Below are positions 1 to 6,731 of a DNA stretch of 9,580 nt, one piece after another. This DNA comes from an uncultured Clostridia bacterium. Lineage in GTDB: Bacteria > Bacillota > Clostridia > Oscillospirales > Acutalibacteraceae. Location of the stretch: the NCBI GenBank assembly GCA_937898195.1, contig CALEJD010000107.1, positions 1 to 9,580 on the forward strand, given 5' to 3'. Each line of letters starts with the position of its first letter. Positions within the stretch are counted from its first letter, which is position 1. The notes beneath the pieces were generated by a model. The model saw nothing but the letters and a program-made list of their open reading frames with translations. It did not search any database and was not told where the DNA came from. The position numbers and the translations under genes were made by a program.

Positions 1-813
1 AGCAAGAGCTTTACAGAAGCAGATAAGGTCTGCTTTGAAGCCATAGAAGTGGTCAGAACCGGCAAGGTCAAGACGGAAGCCTGCGCGAACATCGTCGATG
101 ATGAGAACAACACCGTGGTCGTCACACCATTTACGAACTGCTTGCCAGTATTCTTTAGAAGCAACCTCGTTATCCTTGAAGTTACCGTGGTCATAAGGCT
201 GAGCAATAAGACCTGCGATGTCGCCGTTGTTATCGTCATAAGCCTTCTGAAGTGCATCAAGGTCAAACCAAGGACAAATAATGTTGTTTGCTACATCTTC
301 AGGAGTGATACCTGGGTAGTCAATTTTCTGTGCCCATGGGAAATCTCCGTGATAGTAATATTTCAAGAAGATAATCTTCTTTTTATGTGTATGTGCTCTC
401 GCTGCCATTGTTGCAAGAGTTGTTGTGTCTGAACCGTTCTTGCAGAAGAATGCCCAGTCAGCAGAAGCAACTGTATCAACAAGTGTTTCAGCACATTCAA
501 CCATAACCTTACCAGGTGCAGTTGTGCAGTTGCCGAGCTTTAACTGTTTAAGTGCAGCAGCATCAACATCAGGGTCGTTATAACCTAAAACGTTAGGACC
601 ATAAGCGCACATATAGTCGATATATTTGTTGCCGTCAACATCCCAAAAATATGAGCCTTGAGCTTTTTCTGCGAAAGATGGCCATCTGTTAACAGGAATC
701 CACTGACCTTCAGCAGGACCTAAGTGACCATAAATACCTGATGGAATAACCTTTGTTGCACGGTTAAACATCTCACGGCTTTTTGTGGTATCGTATAATG
801 GGAATTTACTCAT
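1..813 (-). CDS. Class III PLP aminotransferase, glutamate-1-semialdehyde 2,1-aminomutase-like (C-terminus cut by window edge)
   Basis: This is the first 271 codons of a fold-type I, class III PLP-dependent enzyme; family members run to about 430 residues. What is visible: an N-terminal segment that looks like the HemL family (MFNRATKVIPSG, residues 15-26), then YFWDVDGNKYIDY (55-67). The phosphate-binding loop region is GSDTT (127-131), followed by an arginine-containing helix and YHG (154-156). The PLP-ring aspartate lies in IIDDVRAGFR (238-247), and FCK places the likely Schiff-base lysine at K268, four residues from the edge. Such enzymes move amino groups within or between small carbonyl substrates. 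HemL itself makes 5-aminolevulinate, but the GSDTT and DDVRAGFR motifs differ from the usual SGTEA and DEVMTGFR, so a heme role should not be assumed. The ATG at 811-813 has TAAGGAGG nine bases upstream. It is translated after the SCP2-like gene in one operon, with 14 bp between them. Family assignment is strong; the substrate is unknown. Confidence 0.88.
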   Translation of the reverse strand, partial: MSKFPLYDTTKSREMFNRATKVIPSGIYGHLGPAEGQWIPVNRWPSFAEKAQGSYFWDVDGNKYIDYMCAYGPNVLGYNDPDVDAAALKQLKLGNCTTAPGKVMVECAETLVDTVASADWAFFCKNGSDTTTLATMAARAHTHKKKIIFLKYYYHGDFPWAQKIDYPGITPEDVANNIICPWFDLDALQKAYDDNNGDIAGLIAQPYDHGNFKDNEVASKEYWQAVRKWCDDHGVVLIIDDVRAGFRLDLAGSDHFYGFKADLICFCKALA

Positions 814-822
814 TGTTAGTGT

Positions 823-830
823 CCTCCTTA
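823..830 (-). promoter_or_regulatory. Ribosome binding site overlapping the upstream gene's stop codon
   Basis: On the minus strand the sequence TAAGGAGG combines the TAA stop of the SCP2-like gene (828-830) with a full Shine-Dalgarno core for the aminotransferase. Nine bases separate the core from the ATG at 813. This fixes the aminotransferase start and suggests that translation of the two genes is coupled. Confidence 0.85.
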
Positions 831-1592
831 TGCTAAATACAATGCAACTCTGTCAAGAATACGGTTTACATTGTCAACCATTGAGATAAGGCCACGGATT
901 GTGATATTACCATTACCTACATGGTCGATTGAGTTAACTGTACCTGCGAAAAGTGCATTTGCAAGTTCGATGTCGCAGAATTCCATAATTGCACGAGGTT
1001 TGTCAGAAGCTTGCTTGATTGTAATAAGATGATTATCTTTAACACGGATAGTAGCATAAACGGTGTCTGTGATACCAATCTGAATATCACCGTCAACAAT
1101 GTTTGATGCACTGAATTTACCGATTGCATCTTGATTACCAATCTGTGAAATAGCAACTGAAACTGTATAGAATGTGCAGAGCGTGTTAAGACGGAAGAAA
1201 TCAGCATCTTTAAGTGCTTCTTCTGATGGTCTCATAACTTCTGTAAGTCTGTCAGTAAGTGCTGTGAATGTCTTTAAAAGGAAGTTAACCTTTGTAAGAC
1301 CCTTTGTTGGAATTGGTGTAACTTTGCCGTCAATAATTCCGTTAAACTTGTCACAGTTAGCAACAGGGATTTTGATGTCGCAATCAGCTTTAACGCCATC
1401 GTCCATACGGCAACCGTTTTTAGAGAATGTGAGTGTAGCGCTTGGGCCACCTTTAACATCGAAAGCCACTGAAATTGGTTTTTCAATAGTAGAAATAATT
1501 TCTTTAGCTTTTTCGTCGAGTTCACAAAGGTTTTCCAATGTGCCGAGAACAGCATACATATTTATGTAAGCCAATGTTCTTGAATCAGTCAT
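828..1592 (-). CDS. SCP2-like (sterol carrier protein 2 fold) protein, apparently two tandem SCP2-type units
   Basis: A 254-residue soluble protein with no signal peptide or membrane segment. Residues 39-115 show the SCP2 pattern: a strand pair (VAFDVKGGPSATLTF), an acidic turn, a strand ADCDIKIPVANCD, a helix ending in the GK of IIDGKV (86-91), then a strand and a final helix. Residues 167-246 appear to repeat the pattern: TVYATIRVKDN, AIMEFCDIELANALFAGTV (201-219), then GNGNITIRG and a final helix. SCP2 domains form hydrophobic pockets that bind lipids or acyl groups, so a lipid or hydrophobic-ligand carrier role is a family-based inference. No catalytic motif is visible. The ATG at 1590-1592 is preceded by GAAGGAGGAA at good spacing. 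It is the first gene of the operon with the class III aminotransferase, implying a joint task whose substrate I cannot name. Confidence 0.72.
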   Translation of the reverse strand: MTDSRTLAYINMYAVLGTLENLCELDEKAKEIISTIEKPISVAFDVKGGPSATLTFSKNGCRMDDGVKADCDIKIPVANCDKFNGIIDGKVTPIPTKGLTKVNFLLKTFTALTDRLTEVMRPSEEALKDADFFRLNTLCTFYTVSVAISQIGNQDAIGKFSASNIVDGDIQIGITDTVYATIRVKDNHLITIKQASDKPRAIMEFCDIELANALFAGTVNSIDHVGNGNITIRGLISMVDNVNRILDRVALYLA

Positions 1593-1630
1593 TTCTGATT
1601 CCTCCTTCGAAAAAAATTACGCTTTTAACG

Positions 1631-1658
1631 TAGGTTTTCGCAAAAAACTATAAACCTA
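1631..1658. repeat. Short inverted repeat in the leader of the SCP2-like operon
   Basis: TAGGTTT (1631-1637) and AAACCTA (1652-1658) are perfect inverted copies separated by 14 bases. They sit about 40-65 bp upstream of the SCP2-like start. It could be an operator or a weak RNA hairpin, but a 7-bp match in AT-rich DNA may also be chance. Confidence 0.3.
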
Positions 1659-1679
1659 ATATAAGAATACCAAATTTTC

Positions 1680-1707
1680 TGTATAAAATCAAGAAAAAAA
1701 CTTGCAA
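1680..1707 (-). promoter_or_regulatory. Candidate promoter for the SCP2-like/aminotransferase operon
   Basis: On the minus strand TTGCAA (1702-1707) and TATACA (1680-1685) are spaced by 16 bp, resembling a housekeeping sigma promoter. A second reading, TTGATT (1687-1692) with TATTCT (1664-1669) at 17 bp, is nearly as good. The AT-rich background makes either choice uncertain. Confidence 0.35.
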
Positions 1708-1724
1708 AAATTAACAATTTGTTA

Positions 1725-1753
1725 GTGATTTTTTATAAATTGTATGATATAAT
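1725..1753 (+). promoter_or_regulatory. Candidate extended -10 promoter for the secA operon
   Basis: TGATATAAT (1745-1753) is a perfect TATAAT box with the TGn extension typical of Gram-positive promoters. The -35 position at 17 bp (1725-1730, GTGATT) is weak, which is common when the -10 is extended. Transcription would begin near 1760, giving a leader of about 90 bases before secA. Confidence 0.55.
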
Positions 1754-1849
1754 ATGCTGGTAATAATGGGTGATTATAGATAATTTTTTCTAAATCGCAT
1801 TAAAAATGTAGAAAATGTTGTTTTTTATGCAACTGAAAGGATAGAATTT

Positions 1850-4579
1850 ATGTCTTTATTGAAAAAAATCTTTGGTGATTATTCAAGCAGAGAAGTTAAG
1901 AGAATAATCCCGATTCAGAAAAAAGTTTTGGCTCTTGAAGAAGAATACAAAGGGTTAACTGATGCACAACTTCAAGCAAAAACTATTGAGTTTAAAGAAA
2001 GATTACAAAAAGGCGAAACTCTTGATGATATTTTGCCTGAAGCATTTGCAACTTGTCGTGAAGCATCTGCTCGTGTTCTTAATATGCGTCATTTCCCAGT
2101 TCAGATTATTGGTGGTATAGTTCTTCACCAAGGCCGAATTGCAGAAATGAGAACAGGTGAAGGTAAAACACTTGTTGCAACTCTTCCTGCATATCTTAAT
2201 GCACTTTCAGGCAAGGGCGTGCATATTGTTACTGTCAACGACTATCTTGCTCGCCGTGACTCTGAATGGATGGGTAAACTTTACCGTTTCTTAGGTCTTA
2301 CAGTTGGTCTTATCGTTCACGATTTAGATGGTGAACAAAGAAGAGCAGCTTATGACTGTGATATTACTTATGGTACAAACAACGAAATGGGATTTGACTA
2401 TCTTCGTGATAATATGGTTATCTATGCAGAGCAAAGAGTTCAGCGTGGACATAACTTTGCAGTTGTTGACGAAGTTGACTCAATTCTTATTGATGAAGCA
2501 AGAACACCTCTTATCATTTCTGGTATGGGTGACAAATCAACTGAACTTTATAAAATTGCAAACGAATTTGCAAAGCGTCTTAAGATGTGTAAGGTTAAAG
2601 AAGTTGACGCGAAACAGGGCGTTGAAAGTTTTGCAAGTGATGATGACGATTTCGTTGTTGATGAAAAAGCAAAAACTGCGTCACTTACACAGAACGGTAT
2701 CAAGAAAGCTGAAAAATTCTTCGGCGTTGAAAACCTTGCTGATGTTGAAAACCTTACAATTCAGCACCATATTGACCTTGCAATTAAGGCAATCGGTGTT
2801 ATGAAACGCGATGTCGACTATGTTGTTAAAGACGGCGAAGTGCTTATCGTTGACGAGTTCACAGGTCGTATTATGATTGGTCGTCGTTATTCTGACGGTC
2901 TTCATCAGGCTATTGAAGCAAAAGAAAACGTTAAGGTTGAGAGAGAGTCAAAAACTCTTGCAACTATTACATTCCAGAACTATTTCAGACTTTACAACAA
3001 ACTTTCTGGTATGACAGGTACTGCAATGACAGAAGAACACGAGTTCCAAGAAATCTATGAACTTGACGTTATTGAAATTCCAACAAACAAGCCTGTTATC
3101 CGTAATGACGAAGATGATGTTCTTTATAAAACAGAACTCGCAAAATACAATGCGATAATTGAACAGATTCTTGAATGTAACGCAAAAGGTCAACCTGTTC
3201 TTGTTGGTACAACAAACATTGAAAAGAGTGAACTTTTAAGTAAGGTTCTTAAAAAACGTGGCATTAAACACGAAGTGCTCAATGCTAAATATCACGACAA
3301 GGAAGCTGAAATCATTGCACAGGCAGGTAAATTTGGTGCAGTAACAATCGCAACAAATATGGCAGGTCGTGGTACTGACATTATCTTGGGTGGTAACCCG
3401 GAATATATGGCAAGAAACGAAATGAGAAGAATGGATTATTCTGATGAGCTTATTGCAGAGGCAACAGGCTTTGCAGAAACAGATAATACAGATATTCTCG
3501 AAGCAAGAAAAACATATCAGGAACTTGAAAAGAAATATAAAGAGCAACTTCGTGACGAGGCAGATAAAGTGCGCGAGGCAGGTGGTCTCTTTATTATTGG
3601 TACAGAGCGCCACGAATCACGTCGAATTGATAACCAGTTGCGTGGTCGTGCAGGACGTCAGGGTGACCCTGGTAGAAGTAAGTTCTATCTTTCAGCAGAA
3701 GACGAGTTACTTCGTTTGTTTGCAGGTGACCGTTTCTATAATATTCTTGATACATTCAAGAGTATGGGCGATATTCCTGTTGAAGCAAAAATGTTCACAA
3801 GCACAATCGAAGGTGCACAGAAGAAAGTTGAAGGCAATAACTTTGCAATGCGTCGTAATGTTCTTCGTTTCGACGACGTTATGAATAAGCAGAGAGAAGT
3901 TATTTATGGTCAGCGTAATAAGGTGCTTGACGGTGCAGATATTCACGCAACAATCCTTAAAATGATTGATGATTATGTGAATGAAACTGTTGATTTTTAT
4001 TGTCCTGCTTCAAATGAACCAAAAGACTGGAATATCAACGGACTTATCAATAAATTCAAATATCTTGCAGGTCCTGACATTGAAAATAGCTATAATAGTC
4101 CAGAGCAGTTCAAGGAATATTTCTACAACAAAGCAATGGATATTTATAACGCAAAGAGTGCTGAATATGGCGAACAGATTATGTCAGAATTAGAGCGCAA
4201 GGTTCTTCTTCATAATGTTGATATGCGTTGGATGGACCACCTTGATGCAATGGAAGAATTAAAGCGTGGTATTTATCTTCGTTCTTATGCACAGCAAGAC
4301 CCTGTTGTTGCATTCCGTATGGAAAGCTTTGATATGTTCGACGAAATGACAGCACTTATTCGTGAAGGCACAGTTACAACACTTCTTCTCTTCAAATTGA
4401 AGAGCGAAGATGATGTTAAACGCGAACAGGCGGCAAAAATTACTGCAACAAGTGGTGGCACAGACGGCAGTGAGAAAAAGCAACCAGTTAAAAAAGGACA
4501 AAAAGTGGGCAGAAACGACCCTTGTCCATGTGGTAGCGGTAAGAAATATAAAAAATGCTGTGGTGCAAACGAACAGTAA
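1850..4579 (+). CDS. secA: Protein translocase ATPase subunit SecA
   Basis: SecA is the ATPase motor that pushes unfolded preproteins through the SecYEG channel at the cytoplasmic membrane. The 909 residues are full length; B. subtilis SecA is about 840 and E. coli about 900. Visible in order: N-terminal helix; Walker A MRTGEGKT (100-107); VNDYLARRD (129-137); Walker B VVDEVDS (205-211) followed by ILIDEARTPLIISG; preprotein cross-linking domain including VDEFTGRIMIGRRYSDGLHQ; second helicase-like domain with TNMAGRGTDI and QLRGRAGRQGDPG; helical scaffold/wing region with MRWMDHLDAMEELKRGI; a lysine-rich linker; and a C-terminal zinc tail with Cys 892, 894, 903 and 904, which in other SecAs binds SecB and/or lipids. 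The ATG has GAAAGGA eight bases upstream. It heads a three-gene plus-strand run. Nothing looks broken. Confidence 0.99.
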   Translation: MSLLKKIFGDYSSREVKRIIPIQKKVLALEEEYKGLTDAQLQAKTIEFKERLQKGETLDDILPEAFATCREASARVLNMRHFPVQIIGGIVLHQGRIAEMRTGEGKTLVATLPAYLNALSGKGVHIVTVNDYLARRDSEWMGKLYRFLGLTVGLIVHDLDGEQRRAAYDCDITYGTNNEMGFDYLRDNMVIYAEQRVQRGHNFAVVDEVDSILIDEARTPLIISGMGDKSTELYKIANEFAKRLKMCKVKEVDAKQGVESFASDDDDFVVDEKAKTASLTQNGIKKAEKFFGVENLADVENLTIQHHIDLAIKAIGVMKRDVDYVVKDGEVLIVDEFTGRIMIGRRYSDGLHQAIEAKENVKVERESKTLATITFQNYFRLYNKLSGMTGTAMTEEHEFQEIYELDVIEIPTNKPVIRNDEDDVLYKTELAKYNAIIEQILECNAKGQPVLVGTTNIEKSELLSKVLKKRGIKHEVLNAKYHDKEAEIIAQAGKFGAVTIATNMAGRGTDIILGGNPEYMARNEMRRMDYSDELIAEATGFAETDNTDILEARKTYQELEKKYKEQLRDEADKVREAGGLFIIGTERHESRRIDNQLRGRAGRQGDPGRSKFYLSAEDELLRLFAGDRFYNILDTFKSMGDIPVEAKMFTSTIEGAQKKVEGNNFAMRRNVLRFDDVMNKQREVIYGQRNKVLDGADIHATILKMIDDYVNETVDFYCPASNEPKDWNINGLINKFKYLAGPDIENSYNSPEQFKEYFYNKAMDIYNAKSAEYGEQIMSELERKVLLHNVDMRWMDHLDAMEELKRGIYLRSYAQQDPVVAFRMESFDMFDEMTALIREGTVTTLLLFKLKSEDDVKREQAAKITATSGGTDGSEKKQPVKKGQKVGRNDPCPCGSGKKYKKCCGANEQ

Positions 4580-4600
4580 TTTATAAACGATAATATTCCA

Positions 4601-4617
4601 AAGGAGGAATAAAGTTG
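4601..4617 (+). promoter_or_regulatory. Strong ribosome binding site selecting a TTG start
   Basis: AAGGAGG (4601-4607) lies seven bases before TTG (4615-4617). No ATG in frame is nearby with comparable spacing, so the rare TTG start of the zinc-ribbon/TPR-like protein is well supported. Confidence 0.85.
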
Positions 4618-6126
4618 AGCGATAAGAAAAAACTTGACGGCAATACACCTGAAAACGAAAACTATCGTGACGAGATGGACGAACTTGTTCGTATTTTCAA
4701 AGAAGAACTCAGCAAAGCACAAGAAGAGGCAGAAGAAACAGATGACTTTGATGTTGATAGCATTGAAGTCGAGGGTTATGACCCCAAAACTGTTTCTCTT
4801 GATGAGAAACGCAGAGCGATAGTTGACTTTGATAACAACTGCGAGTGCTGTGGTGAAAGACCAAGGGGAACAAAGAAAAATCCTGACAGCATCTTCTGTG
4901 AAGAGTGTGAAGCAATTCTTGAAAAATATCCTTATGACTGGAAAGGTCTTGTTTCAGTTGTAGTTATATTGGCTGTTTTAATTCTTGGCGTAATTAATTT
5001 TGCAATTGACACACCTGCGTTTTCATATATGAAAAATGGTGACAAGAACTTAAAAGAAAACAAACTTTATTCTGCTGTCAGCGATTATGATATGGCAGAG
5101 GCTTGTATTGAAGAAGAATTAAGAGAAAATTACAAGAAACTTTATGCAAAGCAAATTGTTGCTGGTTATAGAGCAAACAATATGGATATTGTTTTGAATG
5201 CATTTTCATATTTTAATGACAGTACACTTAAATTAATGGCTTTCAAGGATGTTGCAGTAATTGATGAAGAAATCGACCTTATGCAAGCAACGATGGCGGC
5301 TATTCAGAACCATATTGCAGACTTGGACGCTGATGAATATGATAAAATCATAGCCGAACTCGACTCCCTTTCAGGCAAAAAGATTTATGAGAAAAACGGT
5401 TTATATTACGATGAAACCGATACAGAATATACACCTGACGGAACAGAAAAAATTTATATCTGTGACGAAGGTTGGCTTAATGTTTATAAATATGCAGCAG
5501 CACAATCCAATGAAAAGGGCGACACTGTAATGATTGAATATCTTGAAAAAGCATTGGGTCATACAGAATATGTTGACCGAGTTTGGACAACAGTTTTAGC
5601 AAGTGCTTATGTGAGCACAGAGCAATATGACAAAGCTGAGGCTCTGGTTGAAAACATTAAGAAAATGAACGCAGAAGGTACTGACGATAATCTTATTATG
5701 TCAATGCTTTATCGTTATCGCGATAAGAATTATCAAAGAGCAGTTGACATTTGTGTGGATGGGCTTAACGGTTTGGCAGAACTTGAAGATGGCTATAACC
5801 TTGTTGCACAGATTGGATACACTATTTCAATGCAAAAGACTCTTAATCTTATCATGCTTGGCAAATATACAGAGGCTTATGAGTCAGCAGAAGAATGTTG
5901 CACATATCAGATGGATTCTATTGAAACTGTTGATAGCCAGTCAAGAGACCTTTGGGCAATTCTTGCACTTGCAACAAAGAATACTGAAAAGTATAATGAG
6001 CTGGAAAAAGAAATCAAAGATTCTGGAGCTTATGGAATTCCATTCTCAAAAGATGTAACTGATTATAAAGATGGCGAAATCACACTTGAAGAAATTGTAA
6101 TGAGCGGGAGATATGATTTATTATGA
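4615..6126 (+). CDS. Membrane protein with acidic cytoplasmic N-terminus, zinc-ribbon-like motif, one TM segment and TPR-like C-terminal region
   Basis: I do not recognise a named family. The 503 residues divide into: a strongly acidic, probably disordered or helical start (1-70); a CxxC-X15-CxxC zinc-ribbon-like motif (Cys 76, 79, 95, 98, plus Cys 78); a single hydrophobic helix (about 111-131, WKGLVSVVVILAVLILGVIN); and a long helical region with TPR-like repeats. Examples are GDKNLKENKLYSAVSDYDMA (142-161), VLASAYVSTEQYDKAEALVENI and LIMLGKYTEAYESAEECC. There is no cleavable signal peptide. The zinc motif is most simply cytoplasmic and the TPR-like region extracytoplasmic, but flanking charges do not settle topology. 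It starts 35 bp after secA and overlaps the next gene, so the three are probably co-transcribed. A scaffold role at the membrane is plausible; no catalytic motif is seen. Confidence 0.8.
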   Translation: MSDKKKLDGNTPENENYRDEMDELVRIFKEELSKAQEEAEETDDFDVDSIEVEGYDPKTVSLDEKRRAIVDFDNNCECCGERPRGTKKNPDSIFCEECEAILEKYPYDWKGLVSVVVILAVLILGVINFAIDTPAFSYMKNGDKNLKENKLYSAVSDYDMAEACIEEELRENYKKLYAKQIVAGYRANNMDIVLNAFSYFNDSTLKLMAFKDVAVIDEEIDLMQATMAAIQNHIADLDADEYDKIIAELDSLSGKKIYEKNGLYYDETDTEYTPDGTEKIYICDEGWLNVYKYAAAQSNEKGDTVMIEYLEKALGHTEYVDRVWTTVLASAYVSTEQYDKAEALVENIKKMNAEGTDDNLIMSMLYRYRDKNYQRAVDICVDGLNGLAELEDGYNLVAQIGYTISMQKTLNLIMLGKYTEAYESAEECCTYQMDSIETVDSQSRDLWAILALATKNTEKYNELEKEIKDSGAYGIPFSKDVTDYKDGEITLEEIVMSGRYDLL

Positions 6127-6680
6127 TGAGAATAGTTTATATAATCGTAAAATTTCTTACATTACCTGGCGCAATTCTTCATGCATTCTTTGAGCATATG
6201 AGTTGCCGATGGACAAAGGTAATCGTTGATGACGCACGAGTTGTTCAGGCAAACGAAATGCTTAGCCACGTTGACCACGAATTGATTAAGAGAAAAGGCG
6301 CAAGTTTTGATGTTTGCTTTATTCCTTTCTTTTTTAATTTAGCACTTGGCTTCTTGTTGCTTATGAATGGTGCAACAACAGTTTATTATTTTGGTAAATA
6401 TAGCGACATTCTTGCTTGGGTTTGTTTATATCTTGGAATTTCACTTTGCACAAATCTCTTCCCACAAATTGAAGATGTTATGATGCTTAAAGAGAATTTC
6501 TTTATAAACAACAATAAGAAAATCAGCAAGATTCTTGTAGCACCTTTTTATGCAATCTTCTTTGTTGGTGCAAGACTTGAAAAGTTTGGCCTTACACTTT
6601 TAACATCAATCGCATTTTCATTTGCAGTGCCAACAATTCTTGGTTGGTTTGTGCCAGCATTGTATGGTTTAATGAAATAA
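6123..6680 (+). CDS. Polytopic membrane protein of unknown function (possibly a degenerate M50-like fold)
   Basis: A 185-residue protein with about four or five hydrophobic segments (roughly 4-23, 63-91, 95-113, 136-150, 155-183) and a hydrophilic loop at 26-62. The first segment contains LPGAILHAFFEH (14-25). This recalls the LPGTxxHExxH start of some site-2-protease-like membrane proteins, but the HExxH glutamate is absent, so proteolysis is not supported. YLGISLCTNLFPQIEDVM (103-120) also resembles the second conserved stretch of such proteins, from memory only. The start shares ATGA with the previous stop (ATG 6123-6125, TGA 6124-6126). A second ATG follows directly at 6126, so the exact first codon is open. 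The overlap indicates translational coupling with the zinc-ribbon/TPR-like protein, suggesting a shared complex. A terminator follows 13 bp after the stop. Confidence 0.8.
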   Translation: MMRIVYIIVKFLTLPGAILHAFFEHMSCRWTKVIVDDARVVQANEMLSHVDHELIKRKGASFDVCFIPFFFNLALGFLLLMNGATTVYYFGKYSDILAWVCLYLGISLCTNLFPQIEDVMMLKENFFINNNKKISKILVAPFYAIFFVGARLEKFGLTLLTSIAFSFAVPTILGWFVPALYGLMK

Positions 6681-6693
6681 GAAACATAAAATT

Positions 6694-6720
6694 AACCCGA
6701 CCTTTATGGTCGGGTTTTAT
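6694..6720. terminator. Rho-independent terminator, probably bidirectional
   Basis: AACCCGACC (6694-6702) and GGTCGGGTT (6708-6716) form a perfect 9-bp stem with a TTTAT loop, followed on the plus strand by TTTTATTTTA. It ends the secA operon. It also lies 15 bp after the minus-strand GH28 stop, where the downstream bases AATTTTATGTTT are moderately U-rich, so it likely serves both converging genes. Confidence 0.9.
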
Positions 6721-6731
6721 TTTACTATTTT

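Larger units (their letters stand above)
1593..1849. promoter_or_regulatory. Divergent intergenic promoter region
   Basis: This 257-bp, very AT-rich spacer separates the minus-strand SCP2-like operon from plus-strand secA. I find no supported gene in it. It holds candidate promoters in both directions, listed separately, and a 7-bp inverted repeat in the leader of the minus-strand operon. The secA leader after the predicted promoter is roughly 90 bases. Confidence 0.75.

Noticed and set aside
49..432. 127-codon plus-strand open frame
   Set aside because: It lies antisense inside the aminotransferase, whose frame has clear family motifs; the translation is Cys/Val-rich with no recognisable domain and there is no ribosome binding site.
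1174..1569. 131-codon plus-strand open frame
   Set aside because: Antisense shadow of the SCP2-like gene, low-complexity Ser/Leu translation and no ribosome binding site.
1766..1844. Very short leader frames before secA (MGDYR and MLFFMQLKG), considered as a SecM-like regulatory peptide
   Set aside because: Neither has a Shine-Dalgarno sequence, both are under ten residues, and no arrest-like motif or signal peptide is present. Overlap of the second with the secA ribosome binding site is suggestive but not enough.
4285..4722. 145-codon minus-strand frame across the end of secA
   Set aside because: It is antisense to the zinc tail of SecA and the start of the next gene; the Phe/Leu/Cys-rich translation mirrors Lys/Glu-rich coding on the other strand.
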